8,984 nucleotides of DNA from Chloroflexota bacterium (GTDB lineage Bacteria > Chloroflexota > Dehalococcoidia > DSTF01 > JACRBR01): contig JAKAMA010000068.1 in the NCBI GenBank assembly GCA_021813085.1, positions 1 through 8,984 of the forward strand, written 5' to 3'. The translations under genes were made by a program, and so were the position numbers. Below the pieces are notes generated by a model, which did not search any database, had not been told where the DNA came from, and worked only from the letters and a program-made list of their open reading frames with translations. How positions within the stretch are numbered: the stretch's first letter is position 1; the number at the start of each line of letters is the position of its first letter. Positions 7,043 through 8,984 of this stretch are shown in pieces.

Positions 7043-8554
7043 CTCCCTCGCCACGCGGCGCTCGTCCCAAGGCAGCGGCGTCGTGCCGACGACAATCGAA
7101 GGCTCCGTGCCCTTGCCGGCGAGGAGCACCGTATCGCCGCGCCGCGCCCGGCGGAAGGCGGCCTCGATGGCGCGGCGGCGGTCGGGCTCGCGCACGAACT
7201 GTGCGCCCTCACAAAAGCCGCCGGCCACGAGCGCCCGCGCGATCTCGTCGATGATGGCGTCCGGGTCCTCGCCGCGGGGGTCCTCGTTGGCGATCACGGC
7301 GAAGTCCGCCGCCTGCGCGACCGCCCGCGCGATGCCGCTGCGGCGAGCGACATCGCGCTCGCCGGCCGCGCCGAACACGACGATCAGCCGCCCCTCGGTC
7401 GCCGGGCGCAGCGCCCCGAGCACGTTGCGCATCGCCGGTTCGGTCGAGGCGATATCGACGACCACGCGAAACGGCTGTCCCTCCTCGATCAGCTCCATGC
7501 GGCCGGGCACACCGGGGAACGTCGCGAGGGCGGCGGCGGCGGCGGCGAGCGTCACGCCCTGTGACAGCGCGGCCGCGACGGCCGCCAGGCAGTCGGCGAC
7601 GTTGAAGTCACCGGCCAGCGGCGTGGTGGCGGGGAGGTCGGCGTCGCCCGTACGCACGATGAAGCGCGTCCCAGAGCCCTGACGCGCAATCTCGCGCGCG
7701 GTGACGTCGGCCTGCGCGTGCAGGGCGTAGGTGAGTGCCGGTACGCCGGGCGCGGCGGCGCGCATCGCGGCGGATGCCGGGTCGTCGGCGTTCAGCACGG
7801 CGGCCTTCGGCACGCCTTTGCCGCCGCTCGCCGCCACCATCCCGAACAGCTTCGCCTTTGATGCGCGGTACGCATCCATCGTGCCGTGGAAGTCGAGATG
7901 GTCCGGCGTCAGGTTCGTGAAGACGCCGACGTCGAACGCGCACTGGTCAACGCGGTGCAGCTCCAGGCCGATCGACGATGCCTCGACCACCGCGTAGCAC
8001 GCGCCGGCGTCCGCGATCCGGCGCAACTCGCGCTGCACGTCCGAGGCCTCCAGGGTGGTCATGTGCGAGGCGTTCAGCTCGGAGGCAGCGCCGTCGCCGA
8101 ACGCGACGCTGCTCAGGTAGCCGGCGCGATGGCCCGTCGCCGTGAGCACGTGGGCGATGAGGTGCGTCGTCGTCGTCTTGCCGTCCGTGCCGGTGACCCC
8201 GACCATGCCGAGCGCGCCTGCCGGATGGCCGTACACGCCGGCGGCGGCTTCCGCGAGCGCGGCGCGTGCGTCGGGCACGGCGATAAAGGCCACGCCCGCC
8301 ACCACGTGCGGCTGCCAGCGCGCGCGCCGGTCCGCCTGGACGATGACGGCGGCGGCCCCGTTTGCGACTGCCGCGGGGATGAAGTCGTGGCCATCAGCCT
8401 GCGCGCCGGGGATGGCGACGAAGATGCCGCCCGGCCGTATGCGGCGGCTATCGTGCGAGATGTCCGCCGCGTCACGCGGGACGCCGGACACGACGCGGGC
8501 GCCGCTCAGGGCGCTGAGCCAGGGGGGCGTTGAGGCAGGCAGGGAGGCGGCCAC
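7016..8554 (-). CDS. murE: atypical MurE-type Mur ligase (UDP-MurNAc-tripeptide synthetase family)
   Basis: The 512-residue product is normal for MurE. Domains: N-terminal Mur ligase (about 29-100, ISHDSRRIRPGGIFVAIPGA), central ATPase with P-loop VTGTDGKTTTTH (120-131), FTNLTPDHLDFHGTMDAY (212-229) with the carbamylated-lysine region SKAKLF (K233 likely), and a C-terminal domain ending LLAGKGTE. MurE adds the third amino acid to UDP-MurNAc-L-Ala-D-Glu in peptidoglycan synthesis. Several signatures differ: DYAHTPD is DIASTEPA (367-374), SSHAL is SSIGL (193-197), FGCGGDRD is FGAAGERD, and the amino-acid-selecting DNPR is EDPR (424-427). The last argues against meso-diaminopimelate and for lysine, ornithine or another substrate. 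No murF or mraY is adjacent. The start is GTG 8554, with no ribosome binding site but a -10 box placed for leaderless transcription. A longer reading upstream would run through the divergent gene. The family is sure; the exact reaction is not. Confidence 0.88.
   Translation of the reverse strand: MAASLPASTPPWLSALSGARVVSGVPRDAADISHDSRRIRPGGIFVAIPGAQADGHDFIPAAVANGAAAVIVQADRRARWQPHVVAGVAFIAVPDARAALAEAAAGVYGHPAGALGMVGVTGTDGKTTTTHLIAHVLTATGHRAGYLSSVAFGDGAASELNASHMTTLEASDVQRELRRIADAGACYAVVEASSIGLELHRVDQCAFDVGVFTNLTPDHLDFHGTMDAYRASKAKLFGMVAASGGKGVPKAAVLNADDPASAAMRAAAPGVPALTYALHAQADVTAREIARQGSGTRFIVRTGDADLPATTPLAGDFNVADCLAAVAAALSQGVTLAAAAAALATFPGVPGRMELIEEGQPFRVVVDIASTEPAMRNVLGALRPATEGRLIVVFGAAGERDVARRSGIARAVAQAADFAVIANEDPRGEDPDAIIDEIARALVAGGFCEGAQFVREPDRRRAIEAAFRRARRGDTVLLAGKGTEPSIVVGTTPLPWDERRVARELLRGVRGV
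7529..7546 (-). repeat. (GCC)6 trinucleotide run within the murE-like gene
   Basis: Six exact GGC units on the plus strand (GCC on the coding strand) encode alanines 337-342 of the Mur ligase. A perfect synonymous run is a possible slippage site whose length changes would keep the frame. It sits in an alanine-rich helix, so gain or loss of a unit should be mild. Confidence 0.6.
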
Positions 8555-8560
8555 GCGGCG

Positions 8561-8566
8561 ATTGTA
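8561..8566 (-). promoter_or_regulatory. -10 box positioned for a leaderless murE-like transcript
   Basis: TACAAT on the minus strand (8566-8561, 5/6 match to TATAAT) ends seven bases before the GTG start at 8554, the usual distance from -10 to the first transcribed base. The predicted mRNA would therefore begin at or next to the start codon, which fits the absence of a ribosome binding site. No convincing -35 is seen at 15-19 bases upstream. The element is in the 87-base gap shared with the divergent helix-turn-helix gene. Confidence 0.4.
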
Positions 8567-8641
8567 TCGGACGCTACCGTCTTCAGAGCGGCTGCCGGCC
8601 ACCCGATGATCCTCGTAGGCACCGGAGAAGTGGGGTTGGAC

Positions 8642-8984
8642 ATGGTCGCGCTTCGCGCACCCCTGCGCGCCCTCGACGATGCGCCGGACGGCGGCTGGCC
8701 GCTGCTCCCGCGGCCGCCGTGCGGCCCGTCCGGGAACCCGCGCGACTGGCTGACGCTCGAGCAGGCCGCCTGCGAGCTCGGCGTCTCGGTCAGCACGGTG
8801 CGCCGGCGCATCCGCAACGGCCAGTTGCGCAACCGGATCATCCCCCGGAAGGGTGGCTTCGCCTACCGCATCTACATCCCGGACTCGCGCCACGGCCGCG
8901 AGCCGCTGGCCTGCGTCACACCCGGGCGCACCGCCGCCGGACCGCCGGCGCTGGCGCCGCGCGACCTGGAGGCGTACCGCCGCG
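8642..8984 (+). CDS. helix-turn-helix DNA-binding protein, N-terminal part (partial)
   Basis: The reading frame is open to the window edge, giving 114 visible residues. Residues about 36-62 (WLTLEQAACELGVSVSTVRR, then RIRNGQL) are a helix-turn-helix of the MerR/excisionase-like type. A wing-like stretch follows (RIIPRKGGFAYRIYIP, about 65-80). An unstructured Pro-rich N-terminus precedes it, and a Pro/Ala-rich linker begins after about residue 84. Such proteins bind DNA as regulators or recombination accessory factors. What follows the linker is outside the window, so no function can be given. The start is ATG 8642. TTG 8636 has better spacing (eight bases) from GGAG at 8624-8627 and would add two residues; ATG 8606 is also in frame but has no ribosome binding site. 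It is divergent from the murE-like gene, so it might regulate it; that is inference from position only. Confidence 0.75.
   Translation, partial: MVALRAPLRALDDAPDGGWPLLPRPPCGPSGNPRDWLTLEQAACELGVSVSTVRRRIRNGQLRNRIIPRKGGFAYRIYIPDSRHGREPLACVTPGRTAAGPPALAPRDLEAYRR

Noticed and set aside
8555..8893. N-terminal extension of the murE-like gene
   Set aside because: It would run antisense through the divergent helix-turn-helix gene, and MurE family length fits the GTG at 8554.

Overview
The window is a GC-rich bacterial chromosome segment. It is densely packed, with GTG and TTG starts and short or overlapping gene junctions. The gene styles (a J-domain/beta-sandwich fusion, an EDPR-type Mur ligase, a WLTLEQAA-type helix-turn-helix protein) remind me of Chloroflexota. 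That placement is an impression from sequence style, not a proven assignment.

Left side, plus strand (1-1047): the last 47 codons of a 3-hydroxyacyl-CoA dehydrogenase, then a HicA/HicB toxin-antitoxin locus. The toxin half (hicA) looks broken: it has no usable start codon and carries a frameshift. The antitoxin half (hicB) is intact and keeps a good ribosome binding site. After it comes an open stretch with coding-like composition but no start, probably the tail of a decayed gene.

Centre and right, minus strand (8554 down to 1076): seven co-directional genes. In transcription order these are an atypical MurE-type Mur ligase, a class III PLP aminotransferase, a PAP2/Aur1-like membrane phosphatase or phosphotransferase, a PaaI-type hotdog thioesterase, enolase, a J-domain protein with a C-terminal beta-sandwich-like region, and an unrecognised 296-residue protein. 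The aminotransferase and PAP2 genes overlap by ATGA, and the J-domain and unknown genes overlap by TGATG, so each pair is probably translationally coupled. Candidate promoters lie before murE (which would give a near-leaderless GTG start), before the aminotransferase (TATAAT overlapping the murE stop codon), and before the J-domain gene (extended -10 inside a 16-bp near-palindrome that may be an operator).

Right edge, plus strand (8642 to the end): the start of a gene for a DNA-binding helix-turn-helix protein, divergent from murE and cut off by the window.

Metabolically the window mixes glycolysis (enolase), acyl-CoA chemistry (3HCDH, thioesterase), lipid or envelope chemistry (PAP2, MurE-like) and amine metabolism. 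It does not read as a single pathway. The parts most likely to be undescribed are the two-gene J-domain/unknown operon with its own operator-like promoter, and the solo Mur ligase with altered signature motifs.
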